In this document: piece after piece, positions 1-7,874 of the stretch
How positions within the stretch are numbered: the first letter of the stretch is position 1
Layout of the letters: the number at the start of each line of letters is the position of its first letter
NCBI RefSeq assembly: GCF_044457565.1
Contig: NZ_JBITGZ010000025.1
Location: forward strand, 42,038 to 106,037
Origin: Kitasatospora sp044457565
GTDB taxonomy: Bacteria; Actinomycetota; Actinomycetes; Streptomycetales; Streptomycetaceae
Length of the DNA stretch: 64,000 nucleotides
Reading direction: 5' to 3'
Made by a program: the position numbers and the translations under genes
The notes under the pieces: model-generated
Database searches by the model: none
Told to the model about the DNA's origin: nothing
Seen by the model: the letters and a program-made list of their open reading frames with translations, nothing else

Positions 1-227
1 TGACGACCGCCCTGAGACCTGCCGCGCGGTCCACCCTGAGGCCCGCCTCGGGTCCGCATGACGAGCTGCACGAGGACCGGCGTGGCGCCCGCGGGGCGCC
101 CCATCGAGGCGCGCACCGAGGCGACGCAGCCGGGTGACGCACTCGACGTACCCGGCCCGACCCACCGGGCGAGCCTGCGGCGTCGGCCTGACCGAGAGCC
201 CCCGCTCCCGGTCAGCCCGGCCGCCGG
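1..227. other. Window-edge non-coding stretch
   Basis: No reading frame here has a credible start, ribosome site or recognisable product. The first bases read tga, so the stretch may follow the end of a gene outside the window, but this cannot be shown. There is a weak inverted repeat near 200-223 (gaccg / cggtc) just downstream of the minus-strand gene that ends at 228. It is too short to call a terminator. Confidence 0.3.
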
Positions 228-806
228 CTAGGCAATCCGGAACGGCTGCTGGCAGGCGCCACAGACGATCGAGGCCTGGGCAAGCACCGACGGTACGACC
301 CGGACGTTGCGCCCGCAGCCGCAGACGGCCTTCACCCGGACGCCGCCCCCGGAGGAGCCGTGCCGGGCGGCCGGTCCGCGGAAGGCGCGCGTCGCGCCGT
401 CGCCGGCCACCGCCTCCTCATGGGCGCCGAGCGCACGGTCCAGCCGCTCGATCGTCCCGGCGTACCGTTCGCGGGTCTCCTTGAGCATGGTCACCTGGGA
501 GAAGCCGCTGCTCGCGTGCGGCTCCACCGGATGCGCCAGGCCGAGCTCGGAGGCGAGCAGCAGGAAGCGCCGATTGTGGTAGCGCCCGGCTCGCGAGGTG
601 TCCCGGATGTCCCGGGCGGCGGCCAGGCCGTGGGCGGCCTCATGGAGCAGCCGCTCGAAACCGAGCCGCGTTCCACAGGCCGAGGAGGACTCGCCGATCA
701 GCGCCTCAGGCGAGGCAAGATCGGGGAGGTCCTGATGGTGGGCCTGGATGTCACTCCAGGCGGCGGCCAGTTCGGCCGCGAGGACGAGGGGCTGTGTCGT
801 GCTCAC
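228..806 (-). CDS. SprT-like putative zinc metalloprotease with C-terminal zinc ribbon
   Basis: A protein of 192 aa reading from GTG at 806. Residues 55-59 are HEAAH, an HExxH zinc-metalloprotease motif, followed by a conserved GRYHNRRF block with His77. This arrangement resembles SprT/Spartan-like domains, which use HExxH plus a downstream His. The C-terminus (about residues 160-192) has the cysteine pattern CGC...CGAC, consistent with a zinc ribbon. No signal peptide is visible, so it is probably cytoplasmic. The family link is pattern-based; the substrate is unknown, and SprT relatives act on DNA or DNA-bound proteins. The start is uncertain because no strong ribosome site precedes GTG 806; upstream in-frame codons would add a basic, low-complexity N-terminus. 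It lies downstream of proS on the same strand, after a 481-nt gap, so it is probably transcribed separately. Confidence 0.6.
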   Translation of the reverse strand: MSTTQPLVLAAELAAAWSDIQAHHQDLPDLASPEALIGESSSACGTRLGFERLLHEAAHGLAAARDIRDTSRAGRYHNRRFLLLASELGLAHPVEPHASSGFSQVTMLKETRERYAGTIERLDRALGAHEEAVAGDGATRAFRGPAARHGSSGGGVRVKAVCGCGRNVRVVPSVLAQASIVCGACQQPFRIA

Positions 807-1287
807 GCTAGACCAACGATGGAGAGAGAGCCGATGTTCCGCACGTTCCCGATCGCCGGGAATTCCCAGCAAACTCTCAGGAATACCTGTCGGCGCGCGA
901 ATTGCGCGTTTCGGATCTGACGCAAGACCAACCCCCTGCAACTCTGGGCCCGCCGGAGCTCGCCGGGCTCTTGGCTTCCGCCCAGGGGTGCGCTGCACCC
1001 CAAAGCGTACGGCCCGCCGACCCTGCCGAGTTGACAGGGCCACGGGCCGTACACCGTACCGCTATTCCGTTAATACTGGCAGTTGACCGGCCAGTAGCCT
1101 TCGCATCGACTTAGACAACTGCCGAAAATCGGTCCGGATCAGCCGGGGAATTCGCGCGCTACGCGTCGGTAACGCGCCGCTGAGTGGACATCCGTACGCG
1201 TCGGTGCGCGTCAGTACGCATCCATGCATCCACGCGTCCGGCCCGGGTCGGGTCCGTACCCGCCCGGGCCGACCGGCGCCGAGATTC
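807..1287. other. Intergenic region with short repeats upstream of the SprT-like gene
   Basis: A gap of 481 nt holding no convincing gene. It should contain the minus-strand promoter for the gene starting at 806. The part nearest proS (about 1155-1245) contains the repeated word tacgcgtcggt (near 1161 and 1193) and several cgcatcc/gcgtcc variants. A plus-strand ttgaca occurs at 1031-1036, but no gene follows on that strand and no good -10 element is spaced correctly. Confidence 0.3.
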
Positions 1288-2700
1288 TCAGTAGGCGCGG
1301 GCCACGATCGCGATGTTGCCCTCCTGGTCGTCCGTCAGCGGGACGGACCCGTCGGCGGCAACGATGCAGCGCACCGAGACACCCTGCTCGGCCAGCTTGG
1401 CCTCGCCCTCCGGACCGAGCTCGGCCCAGGAGATCCGGCCCCAGCCCGTGGCGGCGGCCTCCACGGCCTCCTCGATGGTCTTCACGTCCACCGTGCGCGC
1501 CTCGCGGCGCTCGCGGGACTGGCGCAGCAGCAGCGCCTGGTCCTCCTCCAGGATGCCGGGCACCAGCGCGGTCAGGGTGTCGATCGCGACCGACTCCTTG
1601 CCGCCCGGGATGCGGCGGGCCAGCATGGCCGTGCCGTTCTCCAGATCGCGCGGGCCGACCTCGATGCGCAGCGGTACGCCCTTGAGCTCCCAGTCGACCG
1701 CGCGGCGGCCGAACGGGGTGTCGGTGCGGTCGTCCACGACCACCCGGACGCCTGCGGCCTCCAGCTGGGCGCCGATCTCGCGGACCTTGGCAAGCACCGC
1801 GTCGTCACCCTTGATGGCGAGGACGACGGCCTGGACGGCGGCCAGACGCGGGGGAACCCGCAGGCCGTTGTCGTCACCGTGGGACATGATCAGGCCGCCG
1901 ACCATACGGGTCGAGACACCCCAGGACGTCTGCCAGACGTGCTCGCGCTCGGCGCCCTGGAGCTGGTAGGTGGTGTTGAACGCCTTGGCGAAGTTCTGGC
2001 CCAGCTCGTGGCTGGTGCCCATCTGCAGCGCCTTGCCGTCGCCCATCATGCCCTCGAGGGTGAGGGTGTTGATGGCGCCGGCGAAGCGCTCCTTGGCGGT
2101 CTTGCGGCCGAGCACCACGTCGATGCCCAGCACGTTGATCATGAAGTCCGCGTAGACCTCGGTGTGGATGCGCGAGGCGTACGCCCGGGCGTCCTCGTAG
2201 GTGGCGTGGGCCGTGTGGCCCTCCTGCCAGAGGAACTCGGTGGTGCGCAGGAAGACGCGCGGACGCAGCTCCCAGCGGACCACGTTGGCCCACTGGTTGA
2301 TCAGCAGGGGCAGGTCACGGTGACTCTGCACCCACTTGGAGAAGTACTCGTTGATGATCGTCTCGGAGGTCGGCCGAACGACGACCGGCTCCTCGAGCTC
2401 CTTGCCGCCGCCGTGGGTGACCACGGCGAGCTCGGGGGCGAAGCCCTCGACGTGCTCCGCCTCCTTGGTCAGGTACGACTGCGGGATGAACATCGGGAAG
2501 TAGGCGTTCTGCGCGCCTGCCTTCTTGATGCGGGCGTCCATCTCCTGCTGCATCCGCTCCCAAAGGCCGTAGCCATACGGTCGGATGACCATGGTGCCGC
2601 GCACCGGACCGTTGTCGGCCAGCTCGGCCTTGTTGATGAGGTCCTGGTACCAGCGCGGGAAGTCGTCCGCCTGGGGGGTGAGAACGGGTGCCTTTGCCAT
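1288..2700 (-). CDS. proS: Prolyl-tRNA synthetase, archaeal/eukaryotic type
   Basis: A protein of 470 aa starting MAKAPVLTP. It ligates proline to tRNA-Pro in the cytoplasm. Class II synthetase motifs are visible: the core entry around residues 109-113 (RPTSE), motif 2 around 152-163 (RTTEFLWQEGHT) and a C-terminal anticodon-binding domain. The short length, the absence of the large editing insertion typical of the bacterial form, and the C-terminal tyrosine (ends IVARAY) identify the archaeal/eukaryote-like class. That class is common in actinomycetes. The ATG at 2700 fits the normal N-terminus; a longer in-frame N-terminal extension exists but is low-complexity. It is divergent from the methyltransferase at 2978 across 277 nt of repeat-rich, strongly GC-biased DNA. 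Confidence 0.95.
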   Translation of the reverse strand: MAKAPVLTPQADDFPRWYQDLINKAELADNGPVRGTMVIRPYGYGLWERMQQEMDARIKKAGAQNAYFPMFIPQSYLTKEAEHVEGFAPELAVVTHGGGKELEEPVVVRPTSETIINEYFSKWVQSHRDLPLLINQWANVVRWELRPRVFLRTTEFLWQEGHTAHATYEDARAYASRIHTEVYADFMINVLGIDVVLGRKTAKERFAGAINTLTLEGMMGDGKALQMGTSHELGQNFAKAFNTTYQLQGAEREHVWQTSWGVSTRMVGGLIMSHGDDNGLRVPPRLAAVQAVVLAIKGDDAVLAKVREIGAQLEAAGVRVVVDDRTDTPFGRRAVDWELKGVPLRIEVGPRDLENGTAMLARRIPGGKESVAIDTLTALVPGILEEDQALLLRQSRERREARTVDVKTIEEAVEAAATGWGRISWAELGPEGEAKLAEQGVSVRCIVAADGSVPLTDDQEGNIAIVARAY

Positions 2701-2977
2701 GGGGCGAATGGTACGGGGAGTAGGGCCCCGACTTCGAATCCGTATCCCCGTCCGTATCCCGGCCCGCGTTCCGGCGCCCGTGCTGGTCCGCGTCCCGGTC
2801 CGAATCTCGGACCGCACCCCGGCCGGGCCGTCGCACGGCGAGGGGCGCACCACCACGGCGCGCGGATACCACCCCGCACCCCTCTGGACGCCGCGCCCGA
2901 GCCGCTGTTCGCTGGAGTGGGGCGGGACTTTGGGGGGAGCCACGGACGACACACCAAGGGACCGGATGGAGGCCGCG

Positions 2978-3808
2978 ATGGCTTCAGCGCAGATGACCGG
3001 CACGACCGAGCAGCGCACGCGGGCGCAGGGCGGCACAGGGGCGCCCAAGCGCGGGCGCAGCCGGGCGCGCGACTGGGCGGAGATCCAGGAGCGGATGCTC
3101 GTACCGCTCTACGAGGCGGTCTACGACCGCCTGGAGGTCGGCCCGGCCACCAGCGTGCTCGGGCTCGGCTGCCGGTCGGGGCTGGCGCTGCTGCTGGCCT
3201 CGGCCAGGGGCGCGCAGGTCGCCGGGCTGGAGTCGGAGGCCGAGCTGCGGGAGCTGGCGCACGGGCGCCGGCTGCGGGTCGCAGGGGCCGGCCGGCCCGG
3301 GCCGGCGGGCGGTGATGTCCCCCGCACGGCCCACTCCCTCGTCACGGTTTTCGAGCAGTTGCCCGGCGCGGCCGAACCGCAGCGGGTGGTCACGGAGGCG
3401 GCCCGGCTGACGCTGACCGGCGGGCACGTCGTACTGGCCGCCTGGGGCCCGCCGGAGCGCTGCGAGAGTGCGGCCGTGCTGGACGTGGCGCGCCGCCGGG
3501 CGGGTCGCACCACGGCGCGCGACCCCTTCGCGCTCAGCGCGCCGGGCGGGCTGGAGGATCTGCTCGGGGGCGCCGGGCTACGGCCGGCCGGCAGCGGCCG
3601 GGTCTCCTGCCCGTTCGCCTACGCGGATCTCGACAGCGCGGTCCGCGGGCTGCTCTCGACCGGGCTGTACGAGGGCGCGGTGGAGTACTCGGGGCAGACG
3701 CTGGTGACCAAGGAGCTGGAGGAGGCGTTACACCCGTACCTGCGGCCGGACGGCTCGGTGCGGATGGCGAACGTGTTCCGGTACGTGGTCGCCGAACAGC
3801 CCCGCTGA
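2978..3808 (+). CDS. Class I SAM-dependent methyltransferase-like protein
   Basis: A protein of 276 aa. An excellent ribosome site, GGAGG, ends 5 nt before ATG 2978, which decides the start over the ATG at 2966. After a basic N-terminus, residues about 20-60 have the helix preceding motif I (RDWAEIQERML...). The nucleotide-binding strand reads TSVLGLGCRSGLAL, a class I methyltransferase motif I with GLGCRSG in place of the usual GxGxG. Motif II-like ...VAGLESEAEL follows, and the C-terminal part resembles methyltransferases of small molecules. The substrate cannot be inferred. The closest streptomycete relatives I recall are annotated simply as methyltransferases beside proS. A strong hairpin about 50 nt downstream suggests a single-gene transcript. 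Confidence 0.7.
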   Translation: MASAQMTGTTEQRTRAQGGTGAPKRGRSRARDWAEIQERMLVPLYEAVYDRLEVGPATSVLGLGCRSGLALLLASARGAQVAGLESEAELRELAHGRRLRVAGAGRPGPAGGDVPRTAHSLVTVFEQLPGAAEPQRVVTEAARLTLTGGHVVLAAWGPPERCESAAVLDVARRRAGRTTARDPFALSAPGGLEDLLGGAGLRPAGSGRVSCPFAYADLDSAVRGLLSTGLYEGAVEYSGQTLVTKELEEALHPYLRPDGSVRMANVFRYVVAEQPR

Positions 3809-4169
3809 CCTCGCGGCCGGGCCGCTGACGCAGGGCGGCCGCGCGTGAGCGCCGGAGGGGGCGCCTGCCGGATGGCGGGCGCCCCTCGTGCGCGGCCGTA
3901 CCCAGCTCGGAGACCCGGGATCACGGGATGCCCGGGTCGGCGGGCAACCAGCGGCGTTCGCGCGACGTCGCACGGCTTCGCGCGGCCGGCCGCGTGACCC
4001 GACCTCGGGCTCAGCCAATCCGCCCCTTCACCGGCCCGTCCTCACCAACCGGCCCCTTCACCGGCCTGGCGCCGAGCCTGCGCCGGCTCCCATCGGGCTG
4101 GACCAGCACATGCGGTACGTGCGGCACGAAGGGCGCGCACCGAGCATGACCATGTCGGCCCCGACCCGG
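3809..4169. other. Gene-free stretch between convergent genes
   Basis: A 361-nt gap between the methyltransferase stop and the end of the acetyltransferase. It holds a strong hairpin (listed separately). It also has a short direct repeat, cggccccttcaccggcc, around 4020-4070, the first copy of which is imperfect. No gene is supported. Confidence 0.35.
3858..3885 (+). terminator. Hairpin downstream of the methyltransferase
   Basis: The arms GGGGCGCC(T)GCC and GGC(G)GGCGCCCC pair through 12 positions with one wobble around a GGAT loop. The hairpin starts 49 nt after the methyltransferase stop. There is no U-tract beyond TCGTG, as is usual for streptomycete terminators. Confidence 0.55.
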
Positions 4170-4712
4170 CTAAACCTCCGCGCCCGGCCACTCCTCGGCC
4201 GTGAGCGCGAAGCGCTCGTGGTCCCGCCAGGCGCCGCCCAGGTAGAGCATCCGGGGGGAGAAGCCCTCGTGCCGGAATCCCAGCCGCCGGGCCATCGCGA
4301 TCGAGCGCTCGTTGTCCGGCTGGACGTTGATCTCCAGCCGGTGCAGGCCGAGCCCGTCCCGGGTCTGGTCCGCGAAGCAGCGGTCCACCACCAGACGCAT
4401 GCCCTCGGCCATCCGACCGGTACCGGCGAACGGCAGGTAGGAGTCGTAGCCGAGCGCGCCGTTGCAGAAGCGGCCCATCACGATGTTAGCGACGTTGCAC
4501 TTGCCGACCAGCCCACCGGTCTCCCGATCCATGATCAGAAAGGTGCGCAGCCCCGGGCCCTGGCGTTCCAACAGATCGGGCAGGCCGTCCGGCTCGACGG
4601 GGTTCCACCGGCCGATATGCTCGGCGGAGCGGCGTACGGCCTCGGCGTACTGCGCCACATCTGCGGCCCGAGGGGGCCGGATCGTCACTCTCACCCCACC
4701 ATCATCGGCCAT
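4170..4712 (-). CDS. GNAT-family N-acetyltransferase (RimJ/RimL-like)
   Basis: A protein of 180 aa. The Gcn5-related fold is recognisable from the N-terminal strand VTIRPPRAADVAQY, the central GYDSYLPFAGTGRMAEGMRLVVD region that binds acetyl-CoA, and the C-terminal LHRLEINVQPDNERSIAMARRLGFRHEGF block. That block is diagnostic of RimJ/RimL-type acetyltransferases of ribosomal or other protein N-termini. The actual substrate is unknown. The start is uncertain: ATG 4712 has no clear ribosome site and lies 5 nt from a strong hairpin, so GTG 4694 or GTG 4688 could be used. It lies downstream of ffh on the same strand but is separated from it by two hairpins. Confidence 0.8.
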   Translation of the reverse strand: MADDGGVRVTIRPPRAADVAQYAEAVRRSAEHIGRWNPVEPDGLPDLLERQGPGLRTFLIMDRETGGLVGKCNVANIVMGRFCNGALGYDSYLPFAGTGRMAEGMRLVVDRCFADQTRDGLGLHRLEINVQPDNERSIAMARRLGFRHEGFSPRMLYLGGAWRDHERFALTAEEWPGAEV

Positions 4713-4717
4713 GGCAA

Positions 4718-4753
4718 CGGCCCGCCGCCCGGGATGTACGGGGCGGCGGGCCG
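4718..4753 (-). terminator. 13-bp perfect hairpin upstream of the GNAT gene
   Basis: The arm CGGCCCGCCGCCC (4718-4730) pairs perfectly with GGGCGGCGGGCCG (4741-4753) around a 10-nt loop. It lies between ffh and the GNAT gene, both on the minus strand. It could end ffh transcription or, lying directly before the GNAT start, affect its translation. Confidence 0.5.
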
Positions 4754-4773
4754 CTGTCTGCCTGAGCTGCGTG

Positions 4774-4806
4774 GAGCAGGAAGTCGGCCGGGCCGACTTC
4801 CTGCTC
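4774..4806 (-). terminator. 16-bp near-continuous palindrome downstream of ffh
   Basis: The arms GAGCAGGAAGTCGGCC (4774-4789) and GGCCGACTTCCTGCTC (4791-4806) are perfect and separated by a single base. It is the second inverted repeat in the ffh-GNAT gap. As RNA it would form a long hairpin, consistent with a terminator for ffh. As DNA it could also be a protein-binding palindrome. It is followed by three copies of gatgcgctccc-like words (about 4808-4840). Confidence 0.5.
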
Positions 4807-4997
4807 CCGATGCGCTCCCGATGCGCTCCCGACGCGCTCCCCCGGTGGTCCCCAGAAGGCGGTCCCCAGCAAGCCGGGCCGCACCTGACGGGCACCCGAA
4901 GGGCGTCAGCCGGGCTCCGGAGGGCCGAGGGGCCAGGGCCGCCGAAGGACTGTCCTGTCGAGGAATCACCGAGGACTGCGGAGGAACTGCCGAAGGA

Positions 4998-6563
4998 CTA
5001 GAGCAGGTCCTTGAACTCCTTCGGCAGCTCGAAATCGGCCGGACCCTTGCCCGCGCCGAGCCCGAAGGCCCCGCCCTCGGCCGGCGCCTGACCGGCGCCC
5101 GGGCCGAGCGCCCGGCGCTCGGCGGCGGCCGCCTCCTCCTGCGCCCGCTTCAGCGGGTTGCCCGACTTCTTGCGTCCCTTGGCAGCGGGGGCCTTCTTCG
5201 CCGACTTCTTGCCGCCGCCACCCATGCCGGGGATGCCCGGCATACCGGGCATGCCCTTGCCGGAGGCCATCGCCGACATCATCTTGCGCGCGTCGAAGAA
5301 GCGCTCGACCAGGTTGTTGACCTCGCCGACGCCCACGCCCGAACCCTTGGCGATACGCAGCCGCCGCGAGCCGTTGATGATCTTGGGGTCGGTCCGCTCG
5401 GCCGGGGTCATCGACTTGATGATGGCGCCGACGCGGTCGACGTCCTTGTCGTCGATGTTGTTGATCTGCTCGCGGATCTGCCCCATGCCGGGCAGCATCC
5501 CCAGCAGCTTGGAGATCGAGCCCATCTTGCGGACCTGCTCCAGCTGGGCCAGGAAGTCGTCGAGCGTGAAGTCCTTGCCGCCGCCCTGGAGCTTGGAGGC
5601 GATCTTCTCGGCCTCGGCCTGCGAGAAGGTCTGCTCGGCCTTCTCGATCAGGCTGAGCATGTCGCCCATGCCGAGGATGCGCGAGGCCATCCGGTCCGGG
5701 TGGAAGGCGTCGAAGTCGTCGGCCTTCTCGCCGTTGGAGGCGAACATGATCTGCCGGCCGGTGACGTGCGCGACCGAGAGGGCCGCGCCACCGCGGGCGT
5801 CGCCGTCCAGCTTGGACAGCACCACACCGGTGAAGTCGACGCCCTCGAGGAAGGCCTGCGCGGTGGTGACCGCATCCTGGCCGATCATCGCGTCGACGAC
5901 GAAGAGGACCTCGTCCGGGTTGACCGCGGCCCGGATGTCGGCGGCCTGCTGCATCAGCTCGGCGTCGATGCCGAGGCGGCCGGCGGTGTCGACGATCACG
6001 ACGTCGTACTGCTTCTGCTTGGCGAACTCGATCGAGTCGCGGGCGACCTTGACCGGGTCGCCGACGCCGTTGCCCGGCTCGGGTGCGTAGACCGCGACGC
6101 CCGCGCGCTCGGCGACGACGCTCAGCTGGTTGACGGCGTTGGGGCGCTGGAGGTCACAGGCCACCAGCAGCGGGGTGTGCTTCTGCTTCTTCAGCCAGTG
6201 GCCGAGCTTGCCCGCGAGGGTGGTCTTACCGGCACCCTGCAGACCGGCGAGCATGATCACCGTCGGTCCGGTCTTGGCGTACCGGACCCGGCGGGTCTCG
6301 CCGCCGAGGATGCTGATGAGCTCCTCGTTGACGATCTTGATGATCTGCTGGGCGGGGTTCAGCGCGCCGGAGACCTCGGCGCCGAGCGCCCGGTCCTTGA
6401 CCTGCTTGATGAAAGCCCGCACGACCGGCAGCGCGACATCCGCTTCGAGCAGCGCGATCCGGATCTCGCGGGCGGTGGCGTCGATGTCCGCCTCACTGAG
6501 GCGGCCCTTGCCCCGGAGGTTCTTGAACGTCGCTGCGAGGCGATCGGAAAGAGTGTCGAACAC
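4998..6563 (-). CDS. ffh: Signal recognition particle GTPase Ffh
   Basis: A protein of 521 aa starting at GTG 6563 (VFDTLSDRLAATFKNLRGKG), the canonical Ffh N-terminus. It binds signal sequences on nascent chains with the 4.5S RNA and docks on FtsY at the membrane. The N domain is at residues 1-90. The G domain has the P-loop GLQGAGKTT near residue 108, then DTAGR and SKLDGDARGG. The methionine-rich M domain contains MLPGMGQIREQ and ends in a Met/Gly-Pro stretch (MPGMPGIPGMGGGG) and a Lys/Ala tail. The full length matches the family. Its partner ftsY lies at 17531-18754. It is divergent from the SseB-like gene of the toxin island. Confidence 0.97.
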   Translation of the reverse strand: MFDTLSDRLAATFKNLRGKGRLSEADIDATAREIRIALLEADVALPVVRAFIKQVKDRALGAEVSGALNPAQQIIKIVNEELISILGGETRRVRYAKTGPTVIMLAGLQGAGKTTLAGKLGHWLKKQKHTPLLVACDLQRPNAVNQLSVVAERAGVAVYAPEPGNGVGDPVKVARDSIEFAKQKQYDVVIVDTAGRLGIDAELMQQAADIRAAVNPDEVLFVVDAMIGQDAVTTAQAFLEGVDFTGVVLSKLDGDARGGAALSVAHVTGRQIMFASNGEKADDFDAFHPDRMASRILGMGDMLSLIEKAEQTFSQAEAEKIASKLQGGGKDFTLDDFLAQLEQVRKMGSISKLLGMLPGMGQIREQINNIDDKDVDRVGAIIKSMTPAERTDPKIINGSRRLRIAKGSGVGVGEVNNLVERFFDARKMMSAMASGKGMPGMPGIPGMGGGGKKSAKKAPAAKGRKKSGNPLKRAQEEAAAAERRALGPGAGQAPAEGGAFGLGAGKGPADFELPKEFKDLL

Positions 6564-6747
6564 GTCGGTCGCGGGTCCCTTGCGGCATCGGTACGGGTAC
6601 GGTCGTCGCCCCCAGGGTATCCGGCCGCCCCGGGTACGGTCTCCACCCCAGGATCCGAACGATCTCTTTACCCGATCGCGGGTGTCCACGAGGGCCCGCG
6701 CCCACTAGCCTCCCGTGCGTCATGCCTGCGATCGGAGGGGGCGCGTC

Positions 6748-7254
6748 ATGGGCGTCGTGGACCTGGCCGCACGGGCGGCCGAGCTGGGAACGGATCACTA
6801 CGATCCGGTCGGATTGATCGCGGAGTTCCGGGACAGCCCGGTGCTCGTCCCGACCACCTCGGACGGCCGCTGGTGGACCGCCGACCTGGGCGGGATCCGC
6901 TGGCTGTACGCCTTCACCGGCCCGGACACACTCGCCAGGTTCGCCGCCGAGCGGCTCCGGGACGCCGGCGCGCCGAGCCCTACGGGCACCGCTCCGGCGG
7001 CCGCCGCTCCACCCGCCACCGCCCCGGCGACGGACTGCATCGCCGATACCGCCGACGCCGCCAACGCCGGGTGGCCCTATGTCACCGTCCACGGCGCACG
7101 GCTGCTGGACATCGCCGTCCCGGCCGTCGGCGTACCGGCCGGCGTGGTGCTGGACGTGGCCGGTCCCTCCCCCGCGTTCCTGCCGCCGGTCACGGGCATC
7201 GTGCCGGACTCGGTCGCGGTGGACCGTGCCAGGGGCGGCTCCGATGGCCGATAG
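6748..7254 (+). CDS. SseB-like protein, first gene of a T7SS-type toxin island
   Basis: A protein of 168 aa. ATG 6748 has GGAGGGG 7 nt upstream. Residues about 20-65 read as an SseB N-terminal-like domain (FRDSPVLVPTT... GIRWLYAFTGPDTLARFA), followed by an Ala/Pro/Thr-rich linker and a second part (HGARLLDIAVPAVGVPAGVVLDV... IVPDSVAVD). Such proteins are often found beside WXG100-type genes in Streptomyces. A chaperone or adaptor role for the secreted neighbours is an inference from that recalled context. No signal peptide or membrane segment is seen. The stop overlaps the next start by 11 nt, indicating translational coupling. The promoter must lie in the 184 nt separating it from divergent ffh. 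Confidence 0.6.
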   Translation: MGVVDLAARAAELGTDHYDPVGLIAEFRDSPVLVPTTSDGRWWTADLGGIRWLYAFTGPDTLARFAAERLRDAGAPSPTGTAPAAAAPPATAPATDCIADTADAANAGWPYVTVHGARLLDIAVPAVGVPAGVVLDVAGPSPAFLPPVTGIVPDSVAVDRARGGSDGR

Positions 7255-7873
7255 CTACGCGGTCGATCCCAAGGCGCTGGAGCTGGCCGCGGCCGGCATC
7301 AACGAGGCCATCGCCGAACTCAAGACCCTCGGTATCGACGAGAGTGCCGAGGTCGGGCGGGGGTTCTCGAACATCGACCTGTCCGGCATGCAGCTCGGCC
7401 ACGCCGGCCTGCACGGGTCCTTCTCCGCCTTCTCCGAACGCTGGGCCTGGGGCGTACGCACCCTGGTGCAGGACGGCAACGAGATCGCCGTGCGCCTGGG
7501 CCTGTCAGCCGGCCTCTACCACGATCAGGAGCAGTACGTGGAGGGGACGCTCAAGGACGTGGTGAACGCCGCGATGGGCAATCCGGATCTGACCCAGGAG
7601 GAGGTCGAGAAGCAGTCCTGGGGCCAGACCTTCGCCGACAACCCGTACACCCAGGTCAGGGACGCCGACTTCTCGCCCGAGTCCGCCGCGAAGGCCGCCG
7701 AGCACATGGAGCAGACCTGGCGGGACGAGGGCCGGGACCTGATGGACGGCCCGATGGGACTGCGCCGCAAGGCCGCCGAGGCGGCCAGGCTGGGCGATCG
7801 GTATGACCAGCTCCAGACGGACGTGTTCGGTACCAGGATCCTGCCGCCGCAGCGCACCGAGAGCGGGGAGTGA
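7244..7873 (+). CDS. WXG100-like/ESX-type small protein of the toxin island
   Basis: A protein of 209 aa starting at ATG 7244, inside the end of the SseB-like gene. The N-terminal half looks like a helical hairpin of the WXG100 superfamily: VDPKALELAAAGINEAIAELKTLGI, then a turn region containing RWAWG near residue 66, then further helices. The C-terminal half is Glu/Ala-rich helix with no enzymatic motif. Proteins of this type are secretion targets or partners in type VII secretion. The stop is followed 1 nt later by the ATG of the large toxin-like gene, so the two are almost certainly co-translated. The function as a toxin partner is inferred from order and fold only. Confidence 0.55.
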   Translation: MADSYAVDPKALELAAAGINEAIAELKTLGIDESAEVGRGFSNIDLSGMQLGHAGLHGSFSAFSERWAWGVRTLVQDGNEIAVRLGLSAGLYHDQEQYVEGTLKDVVNAAMGNPDLTQEEVEKQSWGQTFADNPYTQVRDADFSPESAAKAAEHMEQTWRDEGRDLMDGPMGLRRKAAEAARLGDRYDQLQTDVFGTRILPPQRTESGE

Positions 7874-7874
7874 G

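Noticed and set aside
1031..1060. Plus-strand ttgaca at 1031 as a promoter
   Set aside because: No gene lies downstream on that strand and there is no -10 element at the right distance.
1204..3315. A 703-codon open frame on the plus strand across proS
   Set aside because: It is the antisense shadow of proS continued into the non-coding gap: no ribosome site and low-complexity His/Gly/Val-rich composition.
3888..7565. A 1225-codon open frame on the plus strand
   Set aside because: It runs antisense through the GNAT gene and ffh and is low-complexity; both minus-strand genes have clear motifs.
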